A stretch of 64,000 nucleotides of DNA from Limosilactobacillus panis (GTDB lineage: Bacteria; Bacillota; Bacilli; Lactobacillales; Lactobacillaceae). Each line of letters begins with the position of its first letter. Positions within the stretch are counted from its first letter, which is position 1. This document shows, piece by piece, positions 46,573 through 55,362 of this stretch. The translations under genes were made by a program, and so were the position numbers. The notes under the pieces were generated by a model that was given only the letters and a program-made list of their open reading frames with translations, had not been told where the DNA came from and searched no databases. The DNA is taken from the NCBI RefSeq assembly GCF_019797825.1, contig NZ_CP081855.1:1488001-1552000 (forward strand), read 5' to 3'.

Positions 46573-46636
46573 TTAATGTTTCCTCATTAATTATACTTAC
46601 AGCGGTTAACTTTAACTTTTGTCGTACATAACCTCA

Positions 46637-47566
46637 CTACTTTTTCTCCTTAACAATATAAATTGGCCGATGCTTGGTCTGCATATAAATTTTACCAATA
46701 TAACGGCCAACAATCCCTAAACAGAAGAGCTGGACACCACCAATAAATAACATAATACATACCAGTGAGGCCCAACCAAACGCACTGCCGTTAGGCGCAA
46801 TAAAGTGGCGCACGATTACGACAATGATACCAATTACGGCTATAAAGGCGGAAAAGCCCCCAATCCAGGTCGCAATCGCCAACGGGGCCTCGGAAAAGTC
46901 GGTAATCCCGTCAATAGCATACCTAAACAGCTTCCAGGTTGACCAATCGGTTGTTCCAGCAACCCGCTCCACGTTCTTATATGGCAGGTACTTGGTCTTA
47001 AAACCGACCCAGTTAAAGATTCCCTTAGAGAACCGGTTGTACTCCTTCAGTGAAAGAACCGCGTCGACCATTTGCCGGGTCATCATCCGGTAGTCACGTG
47101 CTCCCGAGACAATCTTAGTATCAGAAATGCGGTTGATTACATTGTAAAACTGATCACTTAAGAAAGACTTAACCTTTGCCTCACCCTTCCGGTCAGTCCG
47201 CCTCATCCCCACACAGTCGTATTCGCCAGACGAGACATAGTCATACATCTCTGGCAGGTACTTCGGTGGGTCCTGGAGGTCCACATCCATCACAACCACG
47301 TAATCACCGGTCGTTGCCTCCAGTCCGGCGTATAAGCCGGCCTCCTTACCGAAATTCCGGGAGAAGGAGACGTAGTGCACACGTTCCGGATCCCTTTCGT
47401 GGAGCTTCCGCATCTCAGTCAATGTATTGTCAGCCGAACCATCGTTGACAAACCAGTATTCAACCTCAACCGGCATTTTCTGGACAACTTTTTCCACTGC
47501 TGGATAAAACAACGGGACGGTCTCCTCTTCGTTGTAGCACGGTACGACGATCGATAACTTTGCCAC
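46637..47566 (-). CDS. GtrB-like bactoprenol glucosyltransferase (GT2)
   Basis: A 309-residue membrane-anchored GT2 enzyme. The N-terminal half has VPCYNEEETV, NDGSADNT and DVDLQDPP. Two helices lie at about 230-290 (IATWIGGFSAFIAVIGIIVV and a later hydrophobic stretch), as in GtrB/CsbB proteins that load glucose or another sugar onto undecaprenyl phosphate. A GtrA-type flippase gene lies 7 kb away at 54868 and could be its partner. Confidence 0.9.
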   Translation of the reverse strand: MAKLSIVVPCYNEEETVPLFYPAVEKVVQKMPVEVEYWFVNDGSADNTLTEMRKLHERDPERVHYVSFSRNFGKEAGLYAGLEATTGDYVVVMDVDLQDPPKYLPEMYDYVSSGEYDCVGMRRTDRKGEAKVKSFLSDQFYNVINRISDTKIVSGARDYRMMTRQMVDAVLSLKEYNRFSKGIFNWVGFKTKYLPYKNVERVAGTTDWSTWKLFRYAIDGITDFSEAPLAIATWIGGFSAFIAVIGIIVVIVRHFIAPNGSAFGWASLVCIMLFIGGVQLFCLGIVGRYIGKIYMQTKHRPIYIVKEKK

Positions 47567-47586
47567 TTCAGATTCCCCCTACTTTC

Positions 47587-48348
47587 TTAGGCATGGCCAG
47601 TAATCTTGCGTAAGATAAACTTGCCGCCCTTTTTGAACCAGTTGGTGTGTTCCATGAAGACATACTTCACCTCAACCGTTGAATACTGAGTGTTCTTATC
47701 CAGCCAGGTATCCAAGAGTAACTCACTCAGAAATCCGTATACTCGCTTCTCGTATGCCGAATAGTTGCTAATATCAGTCCGCTTTTCCACTTCTGCCAAG
47801 ACCGCAAACATCCACGTGCAGTATTCATTAAGCGGCTGTTTCTTCATTACGAACATGTTAAACATGTGCGCCCAGGTCCGCTTCACAACCTTTTCGAAGG
47901 ATGGCAGGTATTCTGGGTACTGCTCCCTAATCACCTGCCGCATCACCTCAAATGGCTCATGGTGGTGGGCATGTAAGTAGTGTGACTCATTACTTTCAAT
48001 GTAATAACGCCGCTTGGGTGGTAAAATGATATCATGATTGGTTAGTAGGGTTTCTGCCTGTTTTTTAGACAAAACGTCATCCAGGGACTTACGGTGGTTC
48101 ATACTAAGGTACCGCCGGTAATGGACAAGTCCCATGGCATCTAAATCAAGGTTCTTCCAGCCCCAGTAAATGGCCGTCAACTCATTATAAGTCGGGTTCT
48201 TGACGGAAATATTGTCGCCCGTATTGTCCCCCTGGAATGTATGGTTAACATCCGGGTGAATTTCCTTACCCACAAATACGGGTAAATAAAGGCTGTCTTT
48301 GGGCATCGCATAGTTCTTATGCGCTGCGACAAGTACTTTCACATCCAC
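47587..48348 (-). CDS. DUF4422 family glycosyltransferase
   Basis: A 253-residue protein of the DUF4422 family. Motifs DNTGDNIS, ELTAIYWGWKN, GLVHYRRYL and DISNYSAYEKRVYGFLSELLL match the protein at 45799. It is the first gene behind the priming transferase and so probably adds the second or third sugar of the repeat unit. Confidence 0.86.
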   Translation of the reverse strand: MDVKVLVAAHKNYAMPKDSLYLPVFVGKEIHPDVNHTFQGDNTGDNISVKNPTYNELTAIYWGWKNLDLDAMGLVHYRRYLSMNHRKSLDDVLSKKQAETLLTNHDIILPPKRRYYIESNESHYLHAHHHEPFEVMRQVIREQYPEYLPSFEKVVKRTWAHMFNMFVMKKQPLNEYCTWMFAVLAEVEKRTDISNYSAYEKRVYGFLSELLLDTWLDKNTQYSTVEVKYVFMEHTNWFKKGGKFILRKITGHA

Positions 48349-48369
48349 TTTCGTTTCTCCTTGTCTTAC

Positions 48370-49014
48370 TTAGTACGCACCATTTGGCACAATCATTACT
48401 TTTACCGTTTCAAACATGATCTTTAGATCGAGCCAGATTGACCGTTCTTGAATATAGGTCAGGTCAAGGCGGACCATTTCGTCAAAATCGACGTCGTTTC
48501 TGCCACCAACCTGCCACATTCCCGTGGCACCCGGCTTAACCATCAAGCGTTGCTTATCATACTCAGTATATTCAGCGACTTCACCGACCAGCGGCGGCCG
48601 GGGGCCAACGATGCTCATCGACCCGCCGACTACGTTAACTAGTTGGGGAAGCTCATCAAGGCTATATTTCCGAATAAAACGACCCACTCGTGTGATGCGT
48701 GGATCGTTCTTCATTTTAAACATTGCCCCGTTAACTTCATTTTTACTCCGCAACTTCGCCAACAATTCATCCGCATTAGTAACCATTGAACGAAATTTAA
48801 ACATTCTAAAGTGCTTACCATCCTTACCTACTCGAATCTGGGTATAAAAGATGGGGCCTTTGGGGTCATCAATCTTGATACAGATTGCAATGATCAAGAA
48901 TAATGGGCTCAAAATAACCACCGCAATTGATGAAGCGACAATGTCAAAAAGCCGTTTGATGAAGCGGTAGCCATACTGATGATTTAGTTGTTGTTCATTA
49001 ATATGAATCTTCAT
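48370..49014 (-). CDS. Undecaprenyl-phosphate sugar-1-phosphate transferase (priming enzyme)
   Basis: A 214-residue bacterial sugar transferase that starts the repeat unit on undecaprenyl phosphate. One membrane segment is at about 26-48 (IVASSIAVVILSPLFLIIA). The catalytic region has IFYTQIRVGKDGK, MFKFRSM, DPRITRVGRFIRKYSLDELPQL and GPRPPL, all hallmarks of the family. The sugar could be galactose or glucose. It heads the minus-strand EPS genes and has an extended -10 box upstream. Confidence 0.94.
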   Translation of the reverse strand: MKIHINEQQLNHQYGYRFIKRLFDIVASSIAVVILSPLFLIIAICIKIDDPKGPIFYTQIRVGKDGKHFRMFKFRSMVTNADELLAKLRSKNEVNGAMFKMKNDPRITRVGRFIRKYSLDELPQLVNVVGGSMSIVGPRPPLVGEVAEYTEYDKQRLMVKPGATGMWQVGGRNDVDFDEMVRLDLTYIQERSIWLDLKIMFETVKVMIVPNGAY

Positions 49015-49052
49015 TTTCTTTTCTCTTTAAACCTTAGTAATATATCTTACCT

Positions 49053-49061
49053 ATAATACCA
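49053..49061 (-). promoter_or_regulatory. Extended -10 element before the priming transferase
   Basis: TGGTATTAT on the minus strand, about 40 bases before the start codon, just behind recX. It may be the main promoter of the EPS genes from 49014 downward. Confidence 0.5.
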
Positions 49062-49073
49062 GTATTCTCTTCG

Positions 49074-49874
49074 TTAGGAAAGTCCCTCCTGTTTTTCACT
49101 CAGCCAGTGCTGCACGGCATCCAGGTCAAAGCCCTTCCGGTACATTGCCTGCTTGAACCGCCGCTCCCGATCCAATCCAGTGTAGCGACGATAGCGGCGC
49201 CAGACCTTCTCCGCCTGGCTAGCTAAGAGGTCCGCCTGGTGGTCGGGGTCCGCTGCGGGCTCAACCTGGTCCTTGATCTGGTCAAATAGGTCACTGGAGT
49301 AACCCTTAGTCATCAGCCCCTGCCGGACTTTCTGTTCCCGGCGGAAAGTTGGTTGGTTACGGTACCGCTTGAATAACTTTTTAGCAAGCTTACTAGCATT
49401 TTCTACTTGCTGGGCGTTGGTGAAGTTGGCCAGGGCCGCGTCAATGTCATTTTCCCCAACCTTTTTCATACGAAGATGCCGGCGGATGACACCGGGGCCC
49501 TTCAGGCTAGTGGTCATCATCGTTTGGACATAGGATAGTGCGTACTGGTGGTCATCCACCAGGCGGTGTTCCCGGAGCTTGGCCATGATGGGGTCCACAA
49601 ATTCCGGTGGTGTCTCAAGGTCATGGAGCTTTTTTTCGACCTCGCTCTCGCTCCGCATCTGATAGGATAAGTAGTCGAGAATCTTTGCGTAGGCCTGGGC
49701 CTGTTGGTCGGCAGTTGTGACCCGCCTGATAAGGTCCTGATCGACTTCCATCCCCTTCATCAAACGGAACTTCACTAAGACGCTCTCCGCCACGGGAAAG
49801 GCGTACTTGCCATCTACATAGACATTATAGCGACCACGCCGCTTCTGTGCTGTAATTTTAGAAATCTTCGCCAT
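49074..49874 (-). CDS. recX: Recombination regulator RecX
   Basis: A 266-residue protein that modulates RecA. Three helical RecX repeats are seen, with YLSYQMRSESEVEKKL, LVDDHQYALSYV and KGPGVIRRHL. The length suits lactobacillar RecX. It marks the core side of the EPS cluster boundary. Confidence 0.93.
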   Translation of the reverse strand: MAKISKITAQKRRGRYNVYVDGKYAFPVAESVLVKFRLMKGMEVDQDLIRRVTTADQQAQAYAKILDYLSYQMRSESEVEKKLHDLETPPEFVDPIMAKLREHRLVDDHQYALSYVQTMMTTSLKGPGVIRRHLRMKKVGENDIDAALANFTNAQQVENASKLAKKLFKRYRNQPTFRREQKVRQGLMTKGYSSDLFDQIKDQVEPAADPDHQADLLASQAEKVWRRYRRYTGLDRERRFKQAMYRKGFDLDAVQHWLSEKQEGLS

Positions 49875-49973
49875 TTTTTAAGATTCACCCTTCATTTTTT
49901 CCGTTCTGAATCGTTTATATAAGTGTAAGCAGTGGCCACTACTTATGAAAAACACAATAAAGGAGTGCTCAAC

Positions 49974-50189
49974 ATGAGTATGGAACGTCAATTTAAGTCT
50001 GCCAAAGTCCAGTTAACATTAGTCGGAGATAAGCATCCCAAGGGCATCAAGCGCCTCTTCAACAACGTCTCCCAAAATGTCTCTGGTGAACAGCTGGCAA
50101 TTGTTGGCTCTGCCATCGAAAGCCTGACCGGCGAAAAGTGCACCGCCACTAACATCATCACTACTGACCAGTTCATCACCGCTGAATAA
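49974..50189 (+). CDS. DUF1659-like small protein
   Basis: A 71-residue protein (MSMERQFKSAKVQL and so on) resembling the DUF1659 family of Firmicutes: beta-rich start, then a helix region with NNVSQNVSGEQLAIVGSAIES. Start is set by AAAGGAG before ATG. The next gene encodes a DUF2922-like protein, the usual neighbour. The function is unknown. Confidence 0.8.
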   Translation: MSMERQFKSAKVQLTLVGDKHPKGIKRLFNNVSQNVSGEQLAIVGSAIESLTGEKCTATNIITTDQFITAE

Positions 50190-50213
50190 ACTTAAAGAAA
50201 GGAACTTTCTCAA

Positions 50214-50459
50214 ATGCGAACTCTTAATTTAACTTTCAAGGGCAACCTTGGTAAAAAGCACCTCTTAAAGCTCAGCTACGCTAGTGAAAACCTCTCCGCC
50301 GATGCCGTCCGCCAGGCAATGGACCAAATTGCTAACGCCCACGCCTTCAGTAAGGGCGACGAGGAGGACATCTACGCCAAGCCAATCGCCGCCAAGTACG
50401 TTGATACCGTCTCCACCGTCCTCTTTAACGACGAAAAGAAAGAAGCACCAGCTGCTTAG
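50214..50459 (+). CDS. DUF2922-like small protein
   Basis: An 81-residue protein with the layout of DUF2922: LNLTFKGNLGKKHLLKLSYA, then a helix and a short VDTVSTVLF strand. It lies 24 bases behind the DUF1659-like gene; the two are commonly paired, suggesting a joint but unknown role. Confidence 0.8.
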   Translation: MRTLNLTFKGNLGKKHLLKLSYASENLSADAVRQAMDQIANAHAFSKGDEEDIYAKPIAAKYVDTVSTVLFNDEKKEAPAA

Positions 50460-50488
50460 CAAAGCATGGTACCACCTATAAGATAAGT

Positions 50489-50533
50489 TGGGCGCCAACG
50501 TTCGGGATTTCCCCGCGTTGGGGCCCATTTTTA
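50489..50533 (+). terminator. Terminator behind the DUF1659/DUF2922 pair
   Basis: tgggcgccaacg pairs with cgttggggccca and is followed by TTTTTATTT. It overlaps the end of the convergent YihY gene. Confidence 0.8.
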
Positions 50534-51424
50534 TTTGCGTTTTCGCCGTTCCTCGCGGTCAATGATTTGCCAGAAGTGTTCCCGTTCGCGCAGGACCCCT
50601 TCGTGAGCTTCCTGGAGAGTAGCGTTTAGCACCGCCCCAAGCATTATGACGTAGCCGGACAGGTCCAGCCAGATCATCATCGCGATGAAGGCCCCAATCG
50701 TCTTGTAGGAAATCACACTGTGACGGAAGAAGACCGTGTAGTAGGAAAAGAGCCGGGACAATCCCATCCACAAAAGGGCGGCCAAAAGCGCCCCGGCCGC
50801 AGCATAGCGGAGGTGAACCTTAGCGTTGGGCACGAAGTAGTACAACAGGGTCAACGCTAAAAAGAGGACCGCAAAGGTAACCGGCCACCGCAGTGAGCTA
50901 AATAGGTAGATGTAACTCCGGTTAAAGCGCAGAAACGGCTGGATACTCTTTAAGATCTGTTCACCAAATCCGTAAAGGAGGACGATGATGAAAATAACGG
51001 CGAGGACAACGATCATCCAGATAAAGGAAACCACCCGGTTAATCACCGGGTTCTGGTTGCGGGCCACCCCATAGGTCAGGTTAACTGACCGCTGGAAGGC
51101 CGCAATCCCCTGACTGGTCGACCAGAGAGCAATCAAGGCCCCAGTCGTCAGTAAGCCCCCACTCCCCCGGCGGAGGAAGTCAAAAATCAGGGGCCGGATA
51201 AACTCATAGACTGACGTGGGAACCGCTGATTGGAGGTAGGCCAAGACCGTATTGGCATCCAGCCCCATCATTGGTAGGAGGTTTCCAATCACCAGGACGG
51301 CTGGGAAAATCGATAATAAGGTATAGTAGGCCAACATGGCCGCCGAACTCGATATCTGGGCCATGGTGAAGTGCCGCATCAAGAGCAGCACGAAGTTCTT
51401 AAATTTCCCCGGTTCCTTACTCAT
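50531..51424 (-). CDS. YihY/BrkB family membrane protein
   Basis: A 297-residue protein with six hydrophobic helices. The start has MAQISSSAAMLAYYTLLSIFPAVL, WSTSQGIAAFQRSVN follows, and the fifth region has LLYYFVPNAKVHLRYAAAG, all typical of the family once called ribonuclease BN. A transport or envelope role is likelier than RNase activity. Confidence 0.92.
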   Translation of the reverse strand: MSKEPGKFKNFVLLLMRHFTMAQISSSAAMLAYYTLLSIFPAVLVIGNLLPMMGLDANTVLAYLQSAVPTSVYEFIRPLIFDFLRRGSGGLLTTGALIALWSTSQGIAAFQRSVNLTYGVARNQNPVINRVVSFIWMIVVLAVIFIIVLLYGFGEQILKSIQPFLRFNRSYIYLFSSLRWPVTFAVLFLALTLLYYFVPNAKVHLRYAAAGALLAALLWMGLSRLFSYYTVFFRHSVISYKTIGAFIAMMIWLDLSGYVIMLGAVLNATLQEAHEGVLREREHFWQIIDREERRKRK

Positions 51425-51493
51425 GGTATTCTCCCTTTAATAGTATAGGGACATTATAGCAAATAATAATGGGTAGTGGACGATAATACAAAG

Positions 51494-51529
51494 AAACGCG
51501 GCTAACGAAAATGAACGTCAGTCGCGTTT
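51494..51529 (-). terminator. Probable terminator of the YjeM-type permease gene
   Basis: aaacgcg pairs with cgcgttt across about 22 bases; the minus strand continues TTTCTTTG. Confidence 0.5.
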
Positions 51530-51541
51530 TGATTTAATAAA

Positions 51542-53047
51542 TTATTTATTAGCACGCCGCTTCTTGGCCGCAATCTGGTAGAAGACCAGGGCCACAATCG
51601 CAAAGAAGATTGGTCCGGCGAGTGTCCAGAAGGCGGTTTGGTAATCTTTCTCCAGCAGTGGTTGCATGAAGGTGAAGATGATCCCACAAGCCAGGATCAG
51701 TTCCACAAAGACAACCAAGACGTTCGTCCAGAACCGGTTCTTAAAGATTACAAATGGCCGGTCGAGGTTCTTTTTGGCCTTAAAGAATGGGAAGGCGCCA
51801 ATCAGGAAGATGTATGGGAAACAGGTTGAAACGTTGGCCATATCAGTCAAGATCAGGTAGAATTTTTGGGCAGCCGATCCTCCAAAGGCAACCAGGAAGA
51901 CGATAACACAAACGACAATTGCTTGCAGCCACATGGCGTTAGCCGGCATGTCGGCCTTGTTGAGCTTGGTCAGCTTCTTTGGCCACAAATCTGGGTTAGA
52001 CCCAATGATGAAGGCCTTAATTGGTGAGTACATCAAGATAAAGAGGGCGCCCAAGAAGCCTAGCGTCTGTGCCAAGGCAACAATCCGGGTCATGATTACC
52101 CCGAAAGTCAGTGCCGCCGCGTGGGACCAACCGAGTGATGTCCCCATCGTAACGCCCAGGTAGTTAAAGACCACGTAAGTAACGTTTCCTAGGTTAACAC
52201 TACTCTTGGTTAAATCATGCTGGTAATTTACGGACCACCCTAGCATGAAGATCATCAAAACATAGGCACCAATCGTGAATACACTGGCGATAATCAAGCC
52301 GCGTGGGAAAGTCTTTTCTGGGTTCTTCATGCTATCAGTAACGGAACCCAATGATTCCATCCCCCCGTAAGCAAAGATCGCGTAGGCGACAAATGAAATA
52401 ATGGCAATTGGACTCTGGAACTGGGGATTCGGTGAAGTGATGAAGGAACTAACACCGTGGATTGGTTCCTTCAAGACCCCCTTATCAGCAATCAGAACGA
52501 TGAAACTGACAACGACGAAGATAATATTAACGGCAATGGTGAAGATTCCACCAAGTGAACCAACCTTGGCGATGGAGTTCATCCCCCGCGAGCTCAGGAA
52601 GGTAACGACCAGGATCATGATGATCCCTAACACCCCGATGAACTGCGTCGAAGTCAGTCCAAAAGCGTGCCACTGTTGGGTAGTATCCTTACCAAAAATC
52701 AGTGCGGAGAAGGTGATCCAAATCCGTGAAGCTGTCGAAACCATCCAGACGATCCAGGATGCCAACCAAACGAAGGTCCCCATGAAGGCAATCCGTTCAC
52801 CGACGGAACCCGCCAACCAGGAGTAGATCCCTCCTTTGGCATCCTTAAATGTCGAACCATATTCAGCCATCATTAAGCCGCATGGGAAGAAGAAACAAAT
52901 CCCCGCCAGTGCGTACCAGATAATACTACCGTAGCCCATTTGTAAGTAGGCGTTTGAAACATTACCAAAACCGAAGATAGCGGTAATGATCATCGTGACC
53001 AAGCCAAAGGTAGTAATAATTTTTTTATTACCACTCTGTTCTTCCAA
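51542..53047 (-). CDS. yjeM: APC-superfamily amino acid permease, YjeM type
   Basis: A 501-residue membrane transporter with 12 helices. ITAIFGFGNVSNAY, FAYGGMESLG, SVNLGNVTYV and PYIFLIGAFPFFKAKKNLD-like segments match the YjeM group of the glutamate/GABA antiporter family. The start is TTG with GGAGGA eight bases upstream. The substrate is unproven. The long AT-rich region upstream suggests regulation. Confidence 0.85.
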   Translation of the reverse strand: MEEQSGNKKIITTFGLVTMIITAIFGFGNVSNAYLQMGYGSIIWYALAGICFFFPCGLMMAEYGSTFKDAKGGIYSWLAGSVGERIAFMGTFVWLASWIVWMVSTASRIWITFSALIFGKDTTQQWHAFGLTSTQFIGVLGIIMILVVTFLSSRGMNSIAKVGSLGGIFTIAVNIIFVVVSFIVLIADKGVLKEPIHGVSSFITSPNPQFQSPIAIISFVAYAIFAYGGMESLGSVTDSMKNPEKTFPRGLIIASVFTIGAYVLMIFMLGWSVNYQHDLTKSSVNLGNVTYVVFNYLGVTMGTSLGWSHAAALTFGVIMTRIVALAQTLGFLGALFILMYSPIKAFIIGSNPDLWPKKLTKLNKADMPANAMWLQAIVVCVIVFLVAFGGSAAQKFYLILTDMANVSTCFPYIFLIGAFPFFKAKKNLDRPFVIFKNRFWTNVLVVFVELILACGIIFTFMQPLLEKDYQTAFWTLAGPIFFAIVALVFYQIAAKKRRANK

Positions 53048-53417
53048 TATCCTATTCCTCCATAAATACTCATAATCTTAAATAAAATTAAGAAATTATT
53101 TAATAAAATAAGTATAGTTCACTTTTTGAATATTTGAAGAGTTTACAGGCCTTTTTAATCAAACTCTAATCAAAATATGCAATTATTTTCGCTAAAATAT
53201 TCATTTATGATACAAAGTAGCGCGATTATTCAGCTTTTGTGCGTATAAAGATGCATTCACATGGTTTGCATATTTATCGGTGCAAAATGACAATTTAGGC
53301 AGATTAGGTAACATAATAATGAGAATTGATAATATTTGCTTAATTATTATAAGCAAATTTATTGAATAACTTTATTTTGTTAAGTGAGTAATAGCGTTTA
53401 AAACAAGGTTTAAAATA
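53048..53417. other. AT-rich intergenic region with inverted repeat
   Basis: No gene is seen. TATACT with a TTCAAA about 16 bases earlier lies upstream of the permease. A perfect 8-bp inverted repeat tttgctta/taagcaaa is at 53335-53357. Confidence 0.5.
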
Positions 53418-53444
53418 CAAAAACCCCAGCCAACAGCTGAGGTT
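53418..53444 (-). terminator. Terminator of map
   Basis: Stem aaccccagc/gctgaggtt with a five-base loop; on the minus strand TTTTTGTATTTT follows. Confidence 0.85.
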
Positions 53445-53451
53445 GAAATCA

Positions 53452-54306
53452 TTACTTAAATTGTTCGGCAACTTCCCGGGCAATCTTGCCGTAGTGGTCT
53501 AGGTACTTGGCGTAGTTGTCGTCATAGATGTACTTAGCATCCGCTTCGGGGTCTTGAGAAGTCAGAATCTTTGGTCCCTTGTCGGTAACGACTAAGGTGT
53601 GTTCGTATTGGCAGCTCCAACCACCATCGGCCGTCTTAGCTAACCAGCCACTTGGGTCACTGGTGTCGGCTTCCCAGGTCCCGGTATTAATCATTGGTTC
53701 AACAGTGATGGTCATGCCCTTCTTCAGGCGCAAGCCTTGACCGTGTTCCCCGTAGTGCGGAACCATGGGATCTTCGTGCATCGTTGGTTGGATACCGTGC
53801 CCGACAAACTCCCGGACATCACCATAACCATTTTCGTCTTCGGTGTAGTGTTGGATAACGGCGCCAATGTCCCCAATCCGGTTGCCGGGAACACACTGGT
53901 CAATTCCCATGAAGAGCGCTTTCTTGGTAACATCCATCAGCTTCTTGATTTCTGGCTTTACTTCGCCCACTGCGTAAGACCAGCAAGAGTCACTAAAGAA
54001 GCCATCCACGCTGACCACGGTATCGACCTTAACCAAATCCCCCTTCTTCAACATAAGGTTTTTGCGGGGGAAACCGTGGCAAATTTCGTCGTTAACACTG
54101 ACACAGGTAGCGTACTTGTATCCTTCAAAGCCAATTTGTTCGGCCTTGGCACCGGCAGCCTTGAAGTACTTGCGGGCAAATTCTTCAATCTTCCAGCTGG
54201 AAATTCCGGGCTTAATAAACTCGCGAATTCCGAGGTGCATGCCGGCAAGGGCCGCACCAGATTTTTCCATCGCTTCAATTTCACGTGGCGATTTTAATGT
54301 AATCAT
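53452..54306 (-). CDS. map: Type I methionine aminopeptidase
   Basis: A 284-residue metallopeptidase that removes the initial Met. Metal ligands are seen in VKVDTVVSVDGFFSDSC (Asp pair), GHGIQPTMHE and VEPMINTG, with the late Glu in CQYEHTLVV. ATG at 54306 is used because AAAGGAGA lies nine bases before it. An insert near SDPSGWLAKTADGGWS is common in lactobacillar enzymes. Confidence 0.96.
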   Translation of the reverse strand: MITLKSPREIEAMEKSGAALAGMHLGIREFIKPGISSWKIEEFARKYFKAAGAKAEQIGFEGYKYATCVSVNDEICHGFPRKNLMLKKGDLVKVDTVVSVDGFFSDSCWSYAVGEVKPEIKKLMDVTKKALFMGIDQCVPGNRIGDIGAVIQHYTEDENGYGDVREFVGHGIQPTMHEDPMVPHYGEHGQGLRLKKGMTITVEPMINTGTWEADTSDPSGWLAKTADGGWSCQYEHTLVVTDKGPKILTSQDPEADAKYIYDDNYAKYLDHYGKIAREVAEQFK

Positions 54307-54340
54307 TCTCGGATCTCCTTTTTGACATTCTATCGTTATT

Positions 54341-54385
54341 AGTATACCACTTGTCACCGCTAAAACACCCAAACCATGCTATACT
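54341..54385. promoter_or_regulatory. Divergent promoters of map and the flavodoxin gene
   Basis: Minus strand TGGTATACT (-10 part at 54341-54346) and plus strand TGCTATACT (54377-54385), both extended -10 boxes about 35 bases from the respective start codons. Confidence 0.6.
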
Positions 54386-54416
54386 AAAAAAGATCAATAA
54401 TTTGGAGGCATATATA

Positions 54417-54875
54417 ATGAAAGCACTCGTAATTTACGCAACCATCACTGGTAACAACAAGGATGTCGCCGACCTGATCGCCGAATCCTTGGAAGACGAC
54501 CACGACGTCGATGTTGAAACCACCGAAATCTCCTTAGCCGACCCGGCGGACTTCGAAGACGTCGATATCTGTGTTGTCTGCCCTTACACCTACGACGAAG
54601 GGGCCCTGCCTGACGAGGGGATGGACTTTTTCGATGACCTGCAAGAAGAAGAACTGGACGGTAAGGTTTACGGTGTTGCCGGCTCCGGGGACACCTTCTA
54701 CGGTGACGACTTCTGCAAGGCGGTTGACGAATTCGGCAAAGTCTTCGACGGCACTGGGGCAACTAAGGGTAGCGAAAACGTCCACATCAACCTGGCCCCC
54801 GACAGTGAAGACGTCAAGAAGCTGGACAAATTCACGGCGGAACTTGTTAAAAAGGCGGAAGAACTGAATGCTTAA
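54417..54875 (+). CDS. Flavodoxin
   Basis: A 152-residue acidic FMN protein. The phosphate loop ATITGNNKDVA is at residues 9-19. CPYTYDEGALPD and GVAGSGDTFYG form the other FMN loops. TTGGAGG precedes ATG. Its last eight bases overlap the gtrA-like gene. Confidence 0.93.
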   Translation: MKALVIYATITGNNKDVADLIAESLEDDHDVDVETTEISLADPADFEDVDICVVCPYTYDEGALPDEGMDFFDDLQEEELDGKVYGVAGSGDTFYGDDFCKAVDEFGKVFDGTGATKGSENVHINLAPDSEDVKKLDKFTAELVKKAEELNA

Positions 54876-55305
54876 AGAACTGTGGGACAAGTACAAGTCA
54901 ATCGTCGCCTACCTCTTCTGGGGTGTGGTGACGACGATTGTCAACCTGGCCACCTTCCAGATTCTCAGTTCCGGGATTCATTGGAATTACGAAGTTGCCA
55001 CAGTCATCGCCTGGTTTGTGTCTGTTTTGGTTGCCTACTTCACCAATAAGGTCTGGGTATTTGGTTCCCACTACACCACTGTCAGCGACTTTATCGCTGA
55101 GATTTTCCGCTTTTTCTTTTACCGGGCCCTGACTTTAGTCATCGACATCGTTATTACCTTTGTTGGAATCTCCGGGCTCGGTTTTAAGGACCCACTTGGC
55201 CAGTTCATCGTCAAGGTCATCGACAACGTCATCGTTATTGTCGCTAACTATATCTTCTCGAAGTGGCTCATCTTTAACAATAATAAGAAAATTGAAAACA
55301 AGTAA
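54868..55305 (+). CDS. GtrA-like membrane protein
   Basis: A 145-residue protein with four helices of the GtrA family (YLFWGVVTTIVNLATFQIL, FTNKVWVF and NYIFSKWLIF motifs). GtrA proteins are thought to flip undecaprenyl-phosphate sugars. It overlaps the flavodoxin gene by eight bases, so it is co-translated. It may serve the GtrB-like enzyme at 46637. Confidence 0.9.
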   Translation: MLKELWDKYKSIVAYLFWGVVTTIVNLATFQILSSGIHWNYEVATVIAWFVSVLVAYFTNKVWVFGSHYTTVSDFIAEIFRFFFYRALTLVIDIVITFVGISGLGFKDPLGQFIVKVIDNVIVIVANYIFSKWLIFNNNKKIENK

Positions 55306-55318
55306 CCTGCAAAGTAAA

Positions 55319-55358
55319 CAAGGCCCAAGCCCGGGGTATTCTCCCCTGCTTGAGCCTT
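55319..55358 (+). terminator. Terminator behind gtrA
   Basis: aaggcccaagc pairs with gcttgagcctt, with an inner cgggg/cccc pairing. The T-run after it is weak. Confidence 0.6.
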
Positions 55359-55362
55359 ACTT

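Noticed and set aside
53310..53340. Fur-box-like sequence (aatgagaattgataatatt)
   Set aside because: The match is partial in very AT-rich DNA and the neighbouring genes have no link to iron.
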